From assembly GCF_003252725.1 (NCBI RefSeq), contig NZ_QEPO01000002.1, forward strand, positions 372,001-436,000: a DNA stretch of 64,000 bases, read 5' to 3'. The notes under the pieces are model-generated. The model was not told the DNA's origin, did not search any database, and worked only from the letters and a program-made list of their open reading frames with translations. The position numbers and the translations under genes were made by a program. Origin of the DNA: Haemophilus parainfluenzae (GTDB lineage Bacteria; Pseudomonadota; Gammaproteobacteria; Enterobacterales; Pasteurellaceae). Shown one piece after another: positions 36,230 through 45,881 of this stretch. Numbering within the stretch: the first letter of the stretch is position 1; every line of letters starts with the position of its first letter.

Positions 36230-37003
36230 ATGAAGAATTTCGTTTCAGAAACCAAATCAGGACGCAGAGTTCAATCAGGTGGTTGTGCAATTCATTGTCA
36301 GGATTGCAGTATTAGTCAACTTTGTATCCCTTTCACATTGAACGAATATGAACTCGATCAGCTTGATAATATCATTGAGCGTAAAAAGCCTATCCAAAAA
36401 TCTCAAGTCCTTTTTAAAGCCGGAGATACACTGAATTCTATTTATGCGATTCGCTCTGGCACCATCAAAACTTATACCATTAGTGAAGCCGGTGAAGAAC
36501 AAATTACCTCTTTCCACTTACCAGGCGATTTAGTGGGCTTTGATGCGATCACAAATATGCAACATCCAAGTTTTGCACAGGCTTTGGAAACCGCCATGGT
36601 ATGTGAAATTCCATTTGATATCTTAGATGACTTATCTGGCAAAATGCCTAAGCTTCGTCAGCAAATTATGCGTTTGATGAGTAGTGAAATCAAAAGCGAT
36701 CAAGAAATGATTTTATTACTTTCTAAAATGAACGCTGAAGAACGTTTAGCGGCATTTATTCACAATCTCTCAAAACGTTATTCTGCTCGTGGTTTCTCTG
36801 CGAAAGAATTCCGCTTAACCATGACCCGTAGCGATATTGGCAACTATCTTGGTTTAACCGTTGAAACCATCAGTCGTTTACTTGGCCGTTTCCAAAAACT
36901 GGGTGTACTCTCTGTTCAAGGTAAATACATTACTATTAATGATATTAATGCATTGATTGATTTAACCGGTGTACATAAAACCAAAATCCAATTAGCAGAA
37001 TAA
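36230..37003 (+). CDS. fnr: Oxygen-sensing global regulator FNR
   Basis: FNR binds DNA as a dimer when its oxygen-labile [4Fe-4S] cluster is intact, switching on anaerobic genes. The 257 residues carry cysteines 19, 23, 26 and 32 in [16 protein letters not shown] and the central Cys125 (AMVCEIPF); ligands are most likely 23, 26, 32 and 125. A CRP-type cyclic-nucleotide-like barrel and the helix-turn-helix [21 protein letters not shown] follow, with E-x-x-S-R recognition residues. Context with downstream uspE is the same in E. coli and H. influenzae. FNR-like sites occur at yjjP and possibly at the ABC importer. Confidence 0.98.
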   Translation: MKNFVSETKSGRRVQSGGCAIHCQDCSISQLCIPFTLNEYELDQLDNIIERKKPIQKSQVLFKAGDTLNSIYAIRSGTIKTYTISEAGEEQITSFHLPGDLVGFDAITNMQHPSFAQALETAMVCEIPFDILDDLSGKMPKLRQQIMRLMSSEIKSDQEMILLLSKMNAEERLAAFIHNLSKRYSARGFSAKEFRLTMTRSDIGNYLGLTVETISRLLGRFQKLGVLSVQGKYITINDINALIDLTGVHKTKIQLAE

Positions 37004-37006
37004 ATT

Positions 37007-37032
37007 AAAAGCGTGAGTTTTCACGCTTTTTT
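37007..37032 (+). terminator. Terminator after fnr
   Basis: AAAAGCGTGA and TCACGCTTTT with loop GTTT, then TTAAC. Confidence 0.85.
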
Positions 37033-37140
37033 AACATTTGAAACAAAAAAACTTGCACGAGATCACTTTTTTGATAATCGGTTCTTGTCATAACTTAAAA
37101 TCTTTTCTATCCTATTGATATCTCATATCTTGGAGGCTTT

Positions 37141-38064
37141 ATGAAATTTAATAATATTCTTGTTGTACTCAACCCTGATAACGAAAAACAATATGCTCTA
37201 GCTCGTGCCGTTCGTCTTGTTAAAGAACAGCAAAATGAAACAAAGGTAAAAATCACCACCCTTTTGAGTGTTTATGACTTATCGTATGAGATGTCAGCGC
37301 TTCTTTCTTCTGAAGAACGCAGCGAAATGCATAAAACAGCCGTTGAACAACAGCGTCAAGCCGTACAATTTTATTTAGATAAATATGCAGATCCAGAAAT
37401 TGAATTTGAATCACACATTGTATGGAGCAGCAATGAAGCAGATGCAATTCGTGAAGAAGTTGAAAAAAATCAATACGACCTCGTGGTGAAATACACTAAA
37501 GATGAAGAAAGTTTCACTTCATTGATTTTCACACCAGTAGATTGGCAATTGTTACGTAAATGTCCAATCCCGGTATTAATGGTACGTGATGGCGACTGGA
37601 AACACCAACGCCGTATTTTAGTCGCTGTTAATGTATCCGGTGAGCAAGAATATCAAGATGAATTCAATCAAGAATTAGTTTCAACAGGCATGAATTTAGC
37701 GGAAAACTTAAACCGTGGTAACGTACATTTAGTCGCAGCCTACCCTGTTGCGCCAATTAATATGGCGATTGATTTGCCTGAATTTAATACTTCAGGTTAT
37801 GAAAATGGTATTCGTGGTCAACACCTTATCAATATGAAAGCCTTACGTCAAAAATTTGGTATTGATGAAGATCATACCCATGTACGCGAAGGTTTCCCTG
37901 AAGAGGTGATTCCTGAAGTGGCGAAAGAAATTGAAGCTGAATTAGTGATTTTAGGTACAGTGGGAAGAACGGGTTTATCTGCAGCGTTATTAGGTAATAC
38001 GGCTGAACATGTAATTAGTAAATTAAGCTGCAATTTATTAGCTATTAAACCATCTAAAAAATAA
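37141..38064 (+). CDS. uspE: Universal stress protein E (tandem Usp)
   Basis: A cytosolic stress protein of 307 residues made of two Usp domains (about 1-150 and 155-305). The first starts KFNNILVVLNPDNEKQYALARA. The second ends with the nucleotide-binding type motif LGTVGRTGLSAALLGNTAEHVI. Tandem UspE proteins affect motility, aggregation and oxidative survival in E. coli. A strong TTGGAGG ribosome site precedes the ATG. The gene lies 137 bp after fnr, the conserved order. Confidence 0.93.
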   Translation: MKFNNILVVLNPDNEKQYALARAVRLVKEQQNETKVKITTLLSVYDLSYEMSALLSSEERSEMHKTAVEQQRQAVQFYLDKYADPEIEFESHIVWSSNEADAIREEVEKNQYDLVVKYTKDEESFTSLIFTPVDWQLLRKCPIPVLMVRDGDWKHQRRILVAVNVSGEQEYQDEFNQELVSTGMNLAENLNRGNVHLVAAYPVAPINMAIDLPEFNTSGYENGIRGQHLINMKALRQKFGIDEDHTHVREGFPEEVIPEVAKEIEAELVILGTVGRTGLSAALLGNTAEHVISKLSCNLLAIKPSKK

Positions 38065-38089
38065 GCCTATTTAGCTTTTTATTTAAAAC

Positions 38090-38133
38090 AAGTGCGGTCA
38101 GAAAAACAATCGTTTTATTGACTGCACTTTTTT
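38090..38133 (+). terminator. Uptake-sequence hairpin after uspE
   Basis: AAGTGCGGTCA and TGACTGCACTT pair with one mismatch, with an inner AAACAATCGTTT hairpin, followed by TTTTG. Confidence 0.75.
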
Positions 38134-38143
38134 GTTAAAAAAA

Positions 38144-38159
38144 TGTGAAGTTCCTCACG
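38144..38159 (+). promoter_or_regulatory. CRP site upstream of the DUF4198 gene
   Basis: TGTGA-AGTTCC-TCACG matches the CRP core at 9 of 10 positions. A TATACT -10 at 38200-38205 would place its centre near -61, a class I position. Confidence 0.6.
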
Positions 38160-38261
38160 AAATCAACTTTTTTCATTCGTCTCATCATTTCTTTTTCGTT
38201 ATACTCGTCCGCCCTATCGAAGACTTTCTATAAATTGATTTATTATTAAAAAGGAAAGACA

Positions 38262-39095
38262 ATGAAAAAAACATTAATTGCAGCACTACTTGGCTTCTCT
38301 GCGCTTGCGCAAGCACATGAAGTTTGGGTTGCAACACCAGCACAACTTGCTTCTAATAGCGTTTTAAAAGCTGATTTAGCTTATGGTGACTACCCCTACG
38401 TTGAAAAAATTCCTGAAAAACGTCTCGCGATTTTTCCACCGATGGAACTCATCAATCAAGATGGTGAAATACAAACATTAGTACAAAAAGGTGAAAACTA
38501 CCAATATCAATCAGAAAAACCGTTAAAAGACGGTTCATATTGGGTAACAGCTACTTATAAACCAACTTTCTGGTCACAAAATAATGAAGGTTGGAAAATG
38601 GATAACTTACAAGGCACACCAAATGCATTCTATTGCGAACAAACTCAAATGTTTGGTAAAGCCTTTACTGTAGTGGGCAAAAAACCATTAAATGCAGATA
38701 TGGCAATGACACGCCTCGGCTTACCACTTGAAATCGTGCCACTTAAAGATCCGAAAACAATTAAAGCAGGTGAAGCTTTCCCTGTTCAGATTTTCTATAA
38801 AGACCAACCACTTGCAGGCGAAACAATTATCGCAACCTCTGATACATTTGTTGTGAAAGATATGGAAGCGGCGACATCTCACCGTGAGCCGCAAGCCTTT
38901 TCTGGTAAAACAGACAAAGAAGGTAAAGTTAACTTTATTCCATTAATTGAAGGTGTTTGGAAACTTAAAGTGATTCATAAAGAACCATTTGAAGATCAAA
39001 AAGTTTGTCAACATTCAGCGAATTATGCGACGTTAATTCTCCCTGTTGGTAAAGCTAGAGCTAAACTCCCACCAAAACCAGAACATCATCATTAA
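38262..39095 (+). CDS. Periplasmic DUF4198 protein (NikK-like)
   Basis: A secreted protein of 277 residues. A Sec signal [18 protein letters not shown] is followed by mature HEVWV, so the mature N-terminus begins with histidine, a likely metal ligand as in NikK-type nickel- or cobalt-binding DUF4198 proteins. The middle has an Ig-like segment ([20 protein letters not shown]), and the C-terminus is proline/histidine-rich (PEHHH). The usual NikLMQO transporter genes are not adjacent, so partner and metal are unknown. It stands alone between two uptake-sequence hairpins with a CRP site upstream. Confidence 0.82.
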   Translation: MKKTLIAALLGFSALAQAHEVWVATPAQLASNSVLKADLAYGDYPYVEKIPEKRLAIFPPMELINQDGEIQTLVQKGENYQYQSEKPLKDGSYWVTATYKPTFWSQNNEGWKMDNLQGTPNAFYCEQTQMFGKAFTVVGKKPLNADMAMTRLGLPLEIVPLKDPKTIKAGEAFPVQIFYKDQPLAGETIIATSDTFVVKDMEAATSHREPQAFSGKTDKEGKVNFIPLIEGVWKLKVIHKEPFEDQKVCQHSANYATLILPVGKARAKLPPKPEHHH

Positions 39096-39100
39096 TCATA

Positions 39101-39133
39101 AAAAAGTGCGGTCAAATTTAACCGCACTTTTTT
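39101..39133. terminator. Bidirectional uptake-sequence terminator
   Basis: AAAAAGTGCGGT and ACCGCACTTTTT form a 12-bp stem with A and T runs on the two sides. It lies between the convergent DUF4198 and LOG genes and reaches the LOG stop codon. Confidence 0.85.
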
Positions 39134-39692
39134 AATATGTTCTTAACGCTGGAGGTTGGTAATGTTCAATAAAGGTTTCGATTTCTTGAAGATTATTCGA
39201 GAATAAAATTTTCTCAAAATCACCTTGAGTAAAGAAGCCCTCTTTCACCATATGGCTAAAAAAGGACTTTAATGAATCAAAATACCCCTTTTCATTAAAT
39301 AGAATACAAGGATTGTTATTTTTTCCAATTCGCGCCCAAGAAATCACTTCAGCAATCTCTTCTAAAGTGCCAGGTCCACCAGGCAAAGCAATATAAGCAT
39401 CGCCAAGCTCAATCATTTTATTTTTTCGCTCAGACATGTTTTCAACAATCACGGTCTTGGTCAAATTAGGATGTGCAACTTCTCTGTCTTGTAAAAATTG
39501 AGGAATAATGCCAATTACCTTGCCTTGATGAGCAAGTACAGTATCTGCAATCACGCCCATTAATCCCAATTTTCCGCCACCATAGACTAAAGTATGTTGA
39601 CCATCAGCAATCCATTTTCCTAATTTTTTTGCGGCAGCCTGATAGGCAGAATCATTACCTAAACTGGCACCGCAATAAACAGTGATGTTCAT
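39132..39692 (-). CDS. LOG-family nucleotide phosphoribohydrolase
   Basis: A 186-residue Rossmann enzyme of the LOG/YvdD family (TIGR00730), which removes the base from nucleoside 5'-monophosphates. Motifs are VYCGASLGND at the start, VYGGGKLGLMG, and the hallmark LPGGPGTLEEI, with an upstream ERKNKM. Cytokinin activation is the plant role; in bacteria it probably acts in nucleotide metabolism or housekeeping. It starts 1 bp after the topA stop and would be translated from the topA transcript. Confidence 0.9.
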   Translation of the reverse strand: MNITVYCGASLGNDSAYQAAAKKLGKWIADGQHTLVYGGGKLGLMGVIADTVLAHQGKVIGIIPQFLQDREVAHPNLTKTVIVENMSERKNKMIELGDAYIALPGGPGTLEEIAEVISWARIGKNNNPCILFNEKGYFDSLKSFFSHMVKEGFFTQGDFEKILFSNNLQEIETFIEHYQPPALRTY

Positions 39693-39693
39693 C

Positions 39694-42300
39694 CTACTTT
39701 TTCCGTTCTACCCATTTTCCATCAATATAATCCACAATCCATTTTGTGGCTTTGCCATTCTTTTCAGAAGTCACGTATTGATGTTTTTCTTTACGGCTAA
39801 AGCGGATAATGGCTTCATTACCCTCAGGGTCTTTTTGTGGCGCATCGGCTAAATAACGTAATTTTTCTGGTAAACGATCACGATAAAGCGCTAATTCAGC
39901 CACTTTTGCCGGTCGAGTTTCACGTGATTTCGGGAAGTTATGTGCTGACATGAACACGCCACTTGCCCCATCTCGTAATACAAAATACGCATCAGATTTT
40001 TCACATTTCAATTCAGGGAAATGAACCGGTTCTTCTTTTGGCGGTGCAACCTCGCCGTTTTTCAAAATCTTACGGGTGTTATCACAGCTGGTACAGCCCA
40101 TATATTTACCAAAACGACCGAGTTTTAAATGCATATCTGAACCGCACTTATCACATTCTACAATCGGACCATCATAGCCTTTAATTTTGAATTGACCTTG
40201 TTCAACCAAATAACCATCACAATTCGGATTGTTACCACAAATATGTAATTTACGATGTGGGTCGATGATATAGCTATCCATCGCCGTGTCACATTTCGGA
40301 CAACGTTTACGATCCATTAAGGCTTTGGTCTCAGAAGCCTCATCCAATACATTGAGTAATTCTGCTTCTGGAATGAGATTAATCGTCGTTTTACAACGCT
40401 CTTTCGGCGGTAAAGCATAACCAGAACAACCAAGGAATACACCTGTACTTGCTGTACGAATCGCCATTTTGCGGCCACAAGTTGGGCAATCAATATCGGT
40501 GAGCACAAGGCTATTCGGCTTCATTCCACCTTCTAACTCATCTAATTCAGCCGTAGAAAGTTGGGTAGAAAAATCTTTGAAGAATTGATTTAACTCAGCC
40601 TTCCAATTTTTCTCACCAGATGCAATTTGGTCTAGTACGTTTTCCATGTTGGCAGTGAAATCATAGCTCATCAAATCAGTAAAAGATTGATTTAAGCGAT
40701 CAGTAACGATTTCACCCATTTTCTCGGCATAGAAACGGCGATTTTCAATGCGTACATAACCACGTTCTTGAATAGTTGAAATAATCGCCGCATAAGTCGA
40801 AGGTCGACCAATACCACGTTTCTCCAATTCTTTAACCAAGGCAGCTTCAGTAAAACGAGCGGGCGGTTTAGTGAAGTGTTGGCTTGGCGAAACTGTTTTT
40901 AGTGCTAATGTTTCGTTTAAACTCACAGCCGGTAAAATTTGGTCTTCTGGATTTTTACCTAATTGTGGCAAGACTTTTGTCCAACCATCAAAGCGTAAAA
41001 TACGGCCTTTGGCTTTCAATTCATAATCACCAGCCATTACAGTGACGGTTGTGCTGTCATATTGTGCAGCCGGCATTTGGCAGGCTACAAATTGACGCCA
41101 GATTAAATCATACAAGCGCACGGCATCTTTATCCATACCACTTAAATGATCCGCGAGCATTTTCACATCAGAAGGACGAATCGCTTCGTGTGCTTCTTGC
41201 GCATTTTCTTTGCTCGAATAGAAATTCGGTTTAGCTGGCAAATAATCTTTGCCGAAATGGCTTTCGATATAAGAGCGTGCCATATTTAATGCATCTTGAC
41301 TCAAGTTGGTAGAGTCAGTACGCATATAAGTGATGTAACCAGCTTCGTATAAACGTTGTGCCAACATCATGGTTTTCTTCACTCCAAAACCTAAACGCGT
41401 GCTTGCTGTTTGTTGTAAGGTTGAAGTAATAAATGGGGCTCTTGGTTTAGAACCTGTTGGTTTTGTTTCTAAATCTGTGACAACGTAATGTGACTTATTT
41501 AAGAAATCGACCGCACTTTGTGCTTCTTTTTCAGTTTTCGGCTCAAATTTCTTGCCTTTATATTGCACCACATCCAAACGTAAGTCTTCTTTCTTGCTCG
41601 TTTGGGTTAGCGCTTCAATTTCCCAGAACTCTTCTGGTTGGAATGCTTTGATTTCACGTTCACGCTCTACCACCAATTTCACGGCGACAGATTGCACACG
41701 TCCAGCTGATAGACCTCGCGCCACTTTCTTCCATAATAATGGCGACACCATAAAGCCTACCACGCGGTCTAAGAAACGACGGGTTTGCTGAGCATTAACC
41801 TGGTCCATATTAATGTGAGCAGGATGCTGGAATGCTTTTTCGATTGCTTTCTTCGTAATCTCATTAAATACAACTCGGCTAAAACGACTATCATCGCCAC
41901 CAATGACTTCACGTAAATGCCACGCGATAGCCTCTCCTTCTCTATCCAAGTCGGTTGCGAGATAAACATGGTCAGATTTTTTAGCGAGAGACTTTAATTC
42001 GGCTACTACTTTCTCTTTGCCTGGTAGAATTTGGTAATTGGCTTTCCAATCATGATAAGGGTCAATTCCCATACGTTTCACTAAGGCCGCACGGTCTTTT
42101 TCTGCTTTAATTTTGTTTTTTTCTTCCGCACTTAATCCTTTAGTGGAAACGGGTTTAGCCTTCTCGCCGGTGCTACTCCCTGCAGTAGGCAAATCACAAA
42201 TATGCCCTACGCTGGATTTCACCACATACTGGCTACCTAAATATTTATTGATGGTTTTCGCTTTGGCTGGCGACTCCACAATCACTAAAGATTTGCTCAT
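39694..42300 (-). CDS. topA: DNA topoisomerase I
   Basis: The type IA topoisomerase relaxes negative supercoils. The 868 residues have a Toprim domain ([19 protein letters not shown], then [12 protein letters not shown]) and the catalytic tyrosine in [15 protein letters not shown] near residue 330. The C-terminal part has three zinc-ribbon repeats (cysteine pairs CPTC/CSGY, CPKC and CDKC) and a basic tail. Length matches other TopA proteins. It is divergent from the LysR gene, with a short shared promoter region. Confidence 0.98.
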   Translation of the reverse strand: MSKSLVIVESPAKAKTINKYLGSQYVVKSSVGHICDLPTAGSSTGEKAKPVSTKGLSAEEKNKIKAEKDRAALVKRMGIDPYHDWKANYQILPGKEKVVAELKSLAKKSDHVYLATDLDREGEAIAWHLREVIGGDDSRFSRVVFNEITKKAIEKAFQHPAHINMDQVNAQQTRRFLDRVVGFMVSPLLWKKVARGLSAGRVQSVAVKLVVEREREIKAFQPEEFWEIEALTQTSKKEDLRLDVVQYKGKKFEPKTEKEAQSAVDFLNKSHYVVTDLETKPTGSKPRAPFITSTLQQTASTRLGFGVKKTMMLAQRLYEAGYITYMRTDSTNLSQDALNMARSYIESHFGKDYLPAKPNFYSSKENAQEAHEAIRPSDVKMLADHLSGMDKDAVRLYDLIWRQFVACQMPAAQYDSTTVTVMAGDYELKAKGRILRFDGWTKVLPQLGKNPEDQILPAVSLNETLALKTVSPSQHFTKPPARFTEAALVKELEKRGIGRPSTYAAIISTIQERGYVRIENRRFYAEKMGEIVTDRLNQSFTDLMSYDFTANMENVLDQIASGEKNWKAELNQFFKDFSTQLSTAELDELEGGMKPNSLVLTDIDCPTCGRKMAIRTASTGVFLGCSGYALPPKERCKTTINLIPEAELLNVLDEASETKALMDRKRCPKCDTAMDSYIIDPHRKLHICGNNPNCDGYLVEQGQFKIKGYDGPIVECDKCGSDMHLKLGRFGKYMGCTSCDNTRKILKNGEVAPPKEEPVHFPELKCEKSDAYFVLRDGASGVFMSAHNFPKSRETRPAKVAELALYRDRLPEKLRYLADAPQKDPEGNEAIIRFSRKEKHQYVTSEKNGKATKWIVDYIDGKWVERKK

Positions 42301-42397
42301 TTGCTTACCTAAAATATAACTAGAATTCTGTAAAATTGGCGATATACTGCAAACTTACGCCGATAAAATCAAGCTTTTTTTCAAAAAGGATTTATAA

Positions 42398-43297
42398 ATG
42401 GATAAACTCAATGCAATTTCGGTTTTCTGTAAAGTGATCGAAACGCAAAGTTTTACACAAGCCGCAAACCAACAGAATATTTCTGTGGCGATGGCGAGTA
42501 AATTAGTTTCACAATTAGAAGAACATTTAAAAACGCGATTATTACAACGTACAACACGAAAAATTGTGCCAACTGAAGCCGGCATGCTTTATTACCAACG
42601 TTGCCAAGCCATTCTATTAGATTTAAGCGAGGCTGACTCTAGCATCAGTAATATGGCAACGAGCTTACAAGGTAATTTATTAATCTCTGTGCCGCGTGAT
42701 TTTGGCTTACTTTATATTTCACCTAACTTGCCTAAATTTATTGAGCTTCATCCCAATTTACACGTAGAAATTGAATTTGAAGACAAGCGTGTTGATCTCG
42801 TTGCGGAAGGCTATGACTTAGCATTACGTATCGGCTATATGCAAGACAGCTCACTTGTTGCGCGTAAAATTAGCAGCTCCCCTATGCATTTTGTTGCTTC
42901 GCCAAGTTATTTAGAGTCGCGAGGCACACCGCTTACACCTGATGATTTAGAATATCACCAAGGTTTACTTTATAAATCATCGTTAAATCAAGTGCATTGG
43001 CAATCAACAAAAGCCAATCAAATTCAACGTTATAAAATTCAATCTAAAGTGGTTTCTAATAATGGTATGGCATTGTTAGAAATGACAAAAGCAGGCTTGG
43101 GTATCAGTAATTCACCGAGCTTCTTTGTCAAAGATGCGCTTGCTTCAGGTGAATTAGTTGAAATTTTGTCTGAATATAAACAAAAACCTTTAGATATTTA
43201 TGTGGTTTATCCAAACCGTCGTCATTTGCCTGCAAAAGTTCGTGCATTTATTGAATTTCTCGCCAGTCTCGGTTTGTGTGAGAACAGTCAAATATAA
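42398..43297 (+). CDS. LysR-family transcriptional regulator
   Basis: A 299-residue regulator. The N-terminal winged helix-turn-helix (about 1-60) reads SFTQAANQQNISVAMASKLVSQLEEHLKTRLLQRTTRK. A periplasmic-binding-protein-like effector domain (about 90-290) includes HVEIEFEDKRVDLVAEGYDLALRIG. It fits the DsdC/YafC-like CrgA group. It is divergent from topA, as the neighbour in H. influenzae is (HI1364/HI1365). Target and ligand are unknown; it may regulate a distant gene or itself. Confidence 0.9.
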   Translation: MDKLNAISVFCKVIETQSFTQAANQQNISVAMASKLVSQLEEHLKTRLLQRTTRKIVPTEAGMLYYQRCQAILLDLSEADSSISNMATSLQGNLLISVPRDFGLLYISPNLPKFIELHPNLHVEIEFEDKRVDLVAEGYDLALRIGYMQDSSLVARKISSSPMHFVASPSYLESRGTPLTPDDLEYHQGLLYKSSLNQVHWQSTKANQIQRYKIQSKVVSNNGMALLEMTKAGLGISNSPSFFVKDALASGELVEILSEYKQKPLDIYVVYPNRRHLPAKVRAFIEFLASLGLCENSQI

Positions 43298-43302
43298 AAA
43301 AT

Positions 43303-43330
43303 AAGGGCGGATTTAACCGCCCTTTATTAT
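43303..43330. terminator. Bidirectional terminator LysR / PHP enzyme
   Basis: AAGGGCGG and CCGCCCTT enclose ATTTAA, with A-rich and T-rich flanks. The two genes converge here. Confidence 0.8.
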
Positions 43331-44151
43331 TCAAATAATGTCCAAATCGGTTTTACCTCTTCAGGTAAAAACAAATTTTTTCCTAATTCAATCCATCCGC
43401 AAGGAAAATGAAAGTCTGAACCTAAAGAGGCGGCTAAGTCATATTCATTGGCTAATCGCGCAAGATATTGACGCTGATCTTTAGTTTGTCCACTATCCGC
43501 TACTTCCATGCCATCACCACCCCATTGTTTGAAATCAACAATTAATCGACGAATCCATTTTCCTGTCATGTTATAACGCATAGGATGAGCAATAACTGCG
43601 GCACCACCAGCTGCATGAAGAGTATCAATCGCCGTTGGAATATCCACCCATTCAGCTTTGACAAAACAAGATTTACCACTGCCTAGATAACGCTTAAAGG
43701 CTTGCCCATCATTTGAAACCTTTCCAATTTGCACCAAATAACGCGCATAATGAGCACGAGTTACTTCCCCATTGGCTAACGCTTTTGCGCCTTCATAGGC
43801 ATTGGGAACGCCTGCTTTTTCTAATTTATGACCAATTTCGACCGCTCTTTTTTCTCTCAGTGATTTTTGTTCGGCTAAAAGTGCGGTCATTTTAGGATGT
43901 GTTTTATCAAAATTTAATCCAACAATATGGATACCACGACCTTCCCAATTCGTTGAAATTTCCACGCCATTAATTAGCTCAATACCTAATTTATCTGCTT
44001 CAATTTTAGCTTCATCAATGCCCATTACCGTGTCGTGATCACATAAAGCGAGCACATTGACATCTTGTTCATGAGCTCGTTGCACAAGCTCTGTAGGTGT
44101 TAAAACACCATCTGAAGCCGTACTATGGCAATGTAAATCATATTTGATCAT
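43327..44151 (-). CDS. rnm: RNase AM / PHP-domain 5'-3' exonuclease (YciV/TrpH-like)
   Basis: A PHP-fold phosphoesterase of 274 residues. In E. coli the homologue (RNase AM, YciV) trims 5' ends of rRNA and removes 3',5'-bisphosphate nucleotides. Metal ligands are visible in YDLHCHSTASDG (start), ALCDHDTVMGI, the segment VIAHPMRY and late SLGSDFHFP. It lies 8 bp after the peptidase-E-like gene, in an apparent pyrD to rnm operon. Confidence 0.88.
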   Translation of the reverse strand: MIKYDLHCHSTASDGVLTPTELVQRAHEQDVNVLALCDHDTVMGIDEAKIEADKLGIELINGVEISTNWEGRGIHIVGLNFDKTHPKMTALLAEQKSLREKRAVEIGHKLEKAGVPNAYEGAKALANGEVTRAHYARYLVQIGKVSNDGQAFKRYLGSGKSCFVKAEWVDIPTAIDTLHAAGGAAVIAHPMRYNMTGKWIRRLIVDFKQWGGDGMEVADSGQTKDQRQYLARLANEYDLAASLGSDFHFPCGWIELGKNLFLPEEVKPIWTLFE

Positions 44152-44159
44152 CGGCTTTC

Positions 44160-44780
44160 CTATAAATTAGTTTGAATAGTGTAATTATCTTCATCAACAA
44201 TTACAGCTTGGCTATTTGTTAAAGGGAGTAAATTCAATTTGGATTGATAGATCTGAACAGTTTTCTGTGAGCTCTCTTCAAAAGGAAACTCACCATAATG
44301 TGGAACAATTGCAAAATCGACTAAATTTAAAGCTGAATAATTGGTCAAATCGATAGCTATATTTTTGTCATCCATAATTTGATTATACTCGATGTCGCTG
44401 GCGGTAATAATAGCTCCGGCAGATTCACCAAGATAAAGCATACCTTCATCAATTCGTTTTTTTATATGTGGTAATAAGTGCTTTCTTTTCAACTCTTGTA
44501 ATAGATAAAACGTATTACCACCAGAAATGTAAAGGATCGGTGTATGATTTAATTTCTCTTTAATAACCTCTTCTGTTTCTTGGGCTATATCCAAAACATC
44601 GACTTCAAAACCTAATTTATGAAAAATATTTTTTGCCTCATCAATGTATTCAACATAGCTTTCGACATTACCTGCAGTAGGTATAAACAGCACTTTATGC
44701 AATAAAAAATGCTGTTTTAAAAATCGTTTGAAAAGATTTTCTACGGCTGCAAAATAAGAGGCTAGAAATAATGTTTTCAT
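44160..44780 (-). CDS. Peptidase E-like (S51) class I amidotransferase-fold protein
   Basis: A 206-residue protein of the aspartyl dipeptidase family S51. The nucleophile elbow is YLGESAGAII (serine about residue 119), preceded by ILYISGGNTFYLLQEL, both diagnostic. The C-terminal LVDFAIVPHYGEFP gives the family histidine. True PepE cleaves Asp-X dipeptides; this subgroup is untested. It is more AT-rich than its pyrD and rnm neighbours and separates them, suggesting it was inserted into that operon. Confidence 0.82.
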   Translation of the reverse strand: MKTLFLASYFAAVENLFKRFLKQHFLLHKVLFIPTAGNVESYVEYIDEAKNIFHKLGFEVDVLDIAQETEEVIKEKLNHTPILYISGGNTFYLLQELKRKHLLPHIKKRIDEGMLYLGESAGAIITASDIEYNQIMDDKNIAIDLTNYSALNLVDFAIVPHYGEFPFEESSQKTVQIYQSKLNLLPLTNSQAVIVDEDNYTIQTNL

Positions 44781-44792
44781 ATTATTTCTCTC

Positions 44793-45812
44793 TTACTTAA
44801 TCGCCTGAACCAAGCCTTTAACTAAGCTTGGGCCGTGGTAAATCAAGCCAGAATAAACTTGTAACAACTCTGCACCTGCTTCAATCTTCTCTTGTGCATT
44901 TTGTACACCATCAATGCCACCACTCCCAATAATCGGAATTTGCCCTTTCAGCTCTTGATGCAATCTTCGAATAATTTCTGTACTTTTTTGCTGTAACGGT
45001 TTTCCACTTAAGCCGCCTTGTTGTTCCGCATTTTTCAAACCTGTGACGTTGTCGCGTGAAATCGTTGTATTAGTGGCAATTACCCCATCCATTTGATGAC
45101 GAAGTAACGTATCAGCAATTTGAACGAGCTCAGTCTCGGATAAATCAGGTGCAATTTTTACTGCAATCGGCACATATTTATTATATTGCTCAGCTAATAC
45201 TTTTTGGCGCTGTTTTACACTTTGCAGTAAATCATCAAAATAATCACCATACTGCAATTGGCGCAAATCTGGAGTGTTCGGTGATGAAATATTTACCGTA
45301 ATATAATCTGCATAGTTATAGGCTTTATTTAAGCAAAATAAGTAATCATCTTTCCCCTTTTCAAGTGGCGTGACTTTATTTTTGCCAATATTAATCCCAA
45401 TTACACCATCAAATTTTGCTTTTTTAACATTCTCGACCACGTAATCAATGCCATAATTATTGAATCCATTACGGTTAATAATCCCTTCCGCTTCCACTAA
45501 ACGGAATTGACGAGGTTTAGCATTTCCCTCTTGTGCCAAAGGCGTAACCGTACCGACTTCAATAAAACCAAATCCCATCGCACCAAAGCCATCAATCGCT
45601 TCGGCATTTTTATCTGAGCCCGCTGCTAACCCAATAGGATTTTTAAACGTAATGCCCATTACTTGCTTAGGCGAACCTTGTGGACAAGCCAAAAGCTGCT
45701 TTAATAAAAATTGGCAAGGTGATTTACCCGCTACGTGCAATGATTTAATCACTAAATCATGAGCGGTTTCAGGATCAAGGGAAAAGATGGCTTTACGGAT
45801 CAAAGAATACAT
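44793..45812 (-). CDS. pyrD: Dihydroorotate dehydrogenase (quinone), class 2
   Basis: A membrane-associated flavoprotein that oxidises dihydroorotate with a quinone in pyrimidine synthesis. The 339 residues have the amphipathic N-terminal extension of class 2 enzymes ([25 protein letters not shown]), the core motif [36 protein letters not shown], the FMN-binding ATNTTISRD and [19 protein letters not shown]. Length is typical. It is first in an operon with the S51-like gene 12 bp downstream. Confidence 0.97.
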   Translation of the reverse strand: MYSLIRKAIFSLDPETAHDLVIKSLHVAGKSPCQFLLKQLLACPQGSPKQVMGITFKNPIGLAAGSDKNAEAIDGFGAMGFGFIEVGTVTPLAQEGNAKPRQFRLVEAEGIINRNGFNNYGIDYVVENVKKAKFDGVIGINIGKNKVTPLEKGKDDYLFCLNKAYNYADYITVNISSPNTPDLRQLQYGDYFDDLLQSVKQRQKVLAEQYNKYVPIAVKIAPDLSETELVQIADTLLRHQMDGVIATNTTISRDNVTGLKNAEQQGGLSGKPLQQKSTEIIRRLHQELKGQIPIIGSGGIDGVQNAQEKIEAGAELLQVYSGLIYHGPSLVKGLVQAIK

Positions 45813-45848
45813 ACTCGTTTATCTCTCAGGATAGTTCACTGTAAATGG

Positions 45849-45881
45849 AAAGTGCGGTCAAAATTAACCGCACTTTTTATT
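45849..45881 (-). terminator. Uptake-sequence hairpin after pepN
   Basis: AAAGTGCGGT and ACCGCACTTT with an 8-nt loop sit just after the pepN stop. It separates pepN from pyrD, both on the minus strand. Confidence 0.75.

Noticed and set aside
37050-37065. FNR-like TTGCA-CGAG-ATCAC before uspE
   Set aside because: It fits only 7 of 10 positions, too weak to list without support.
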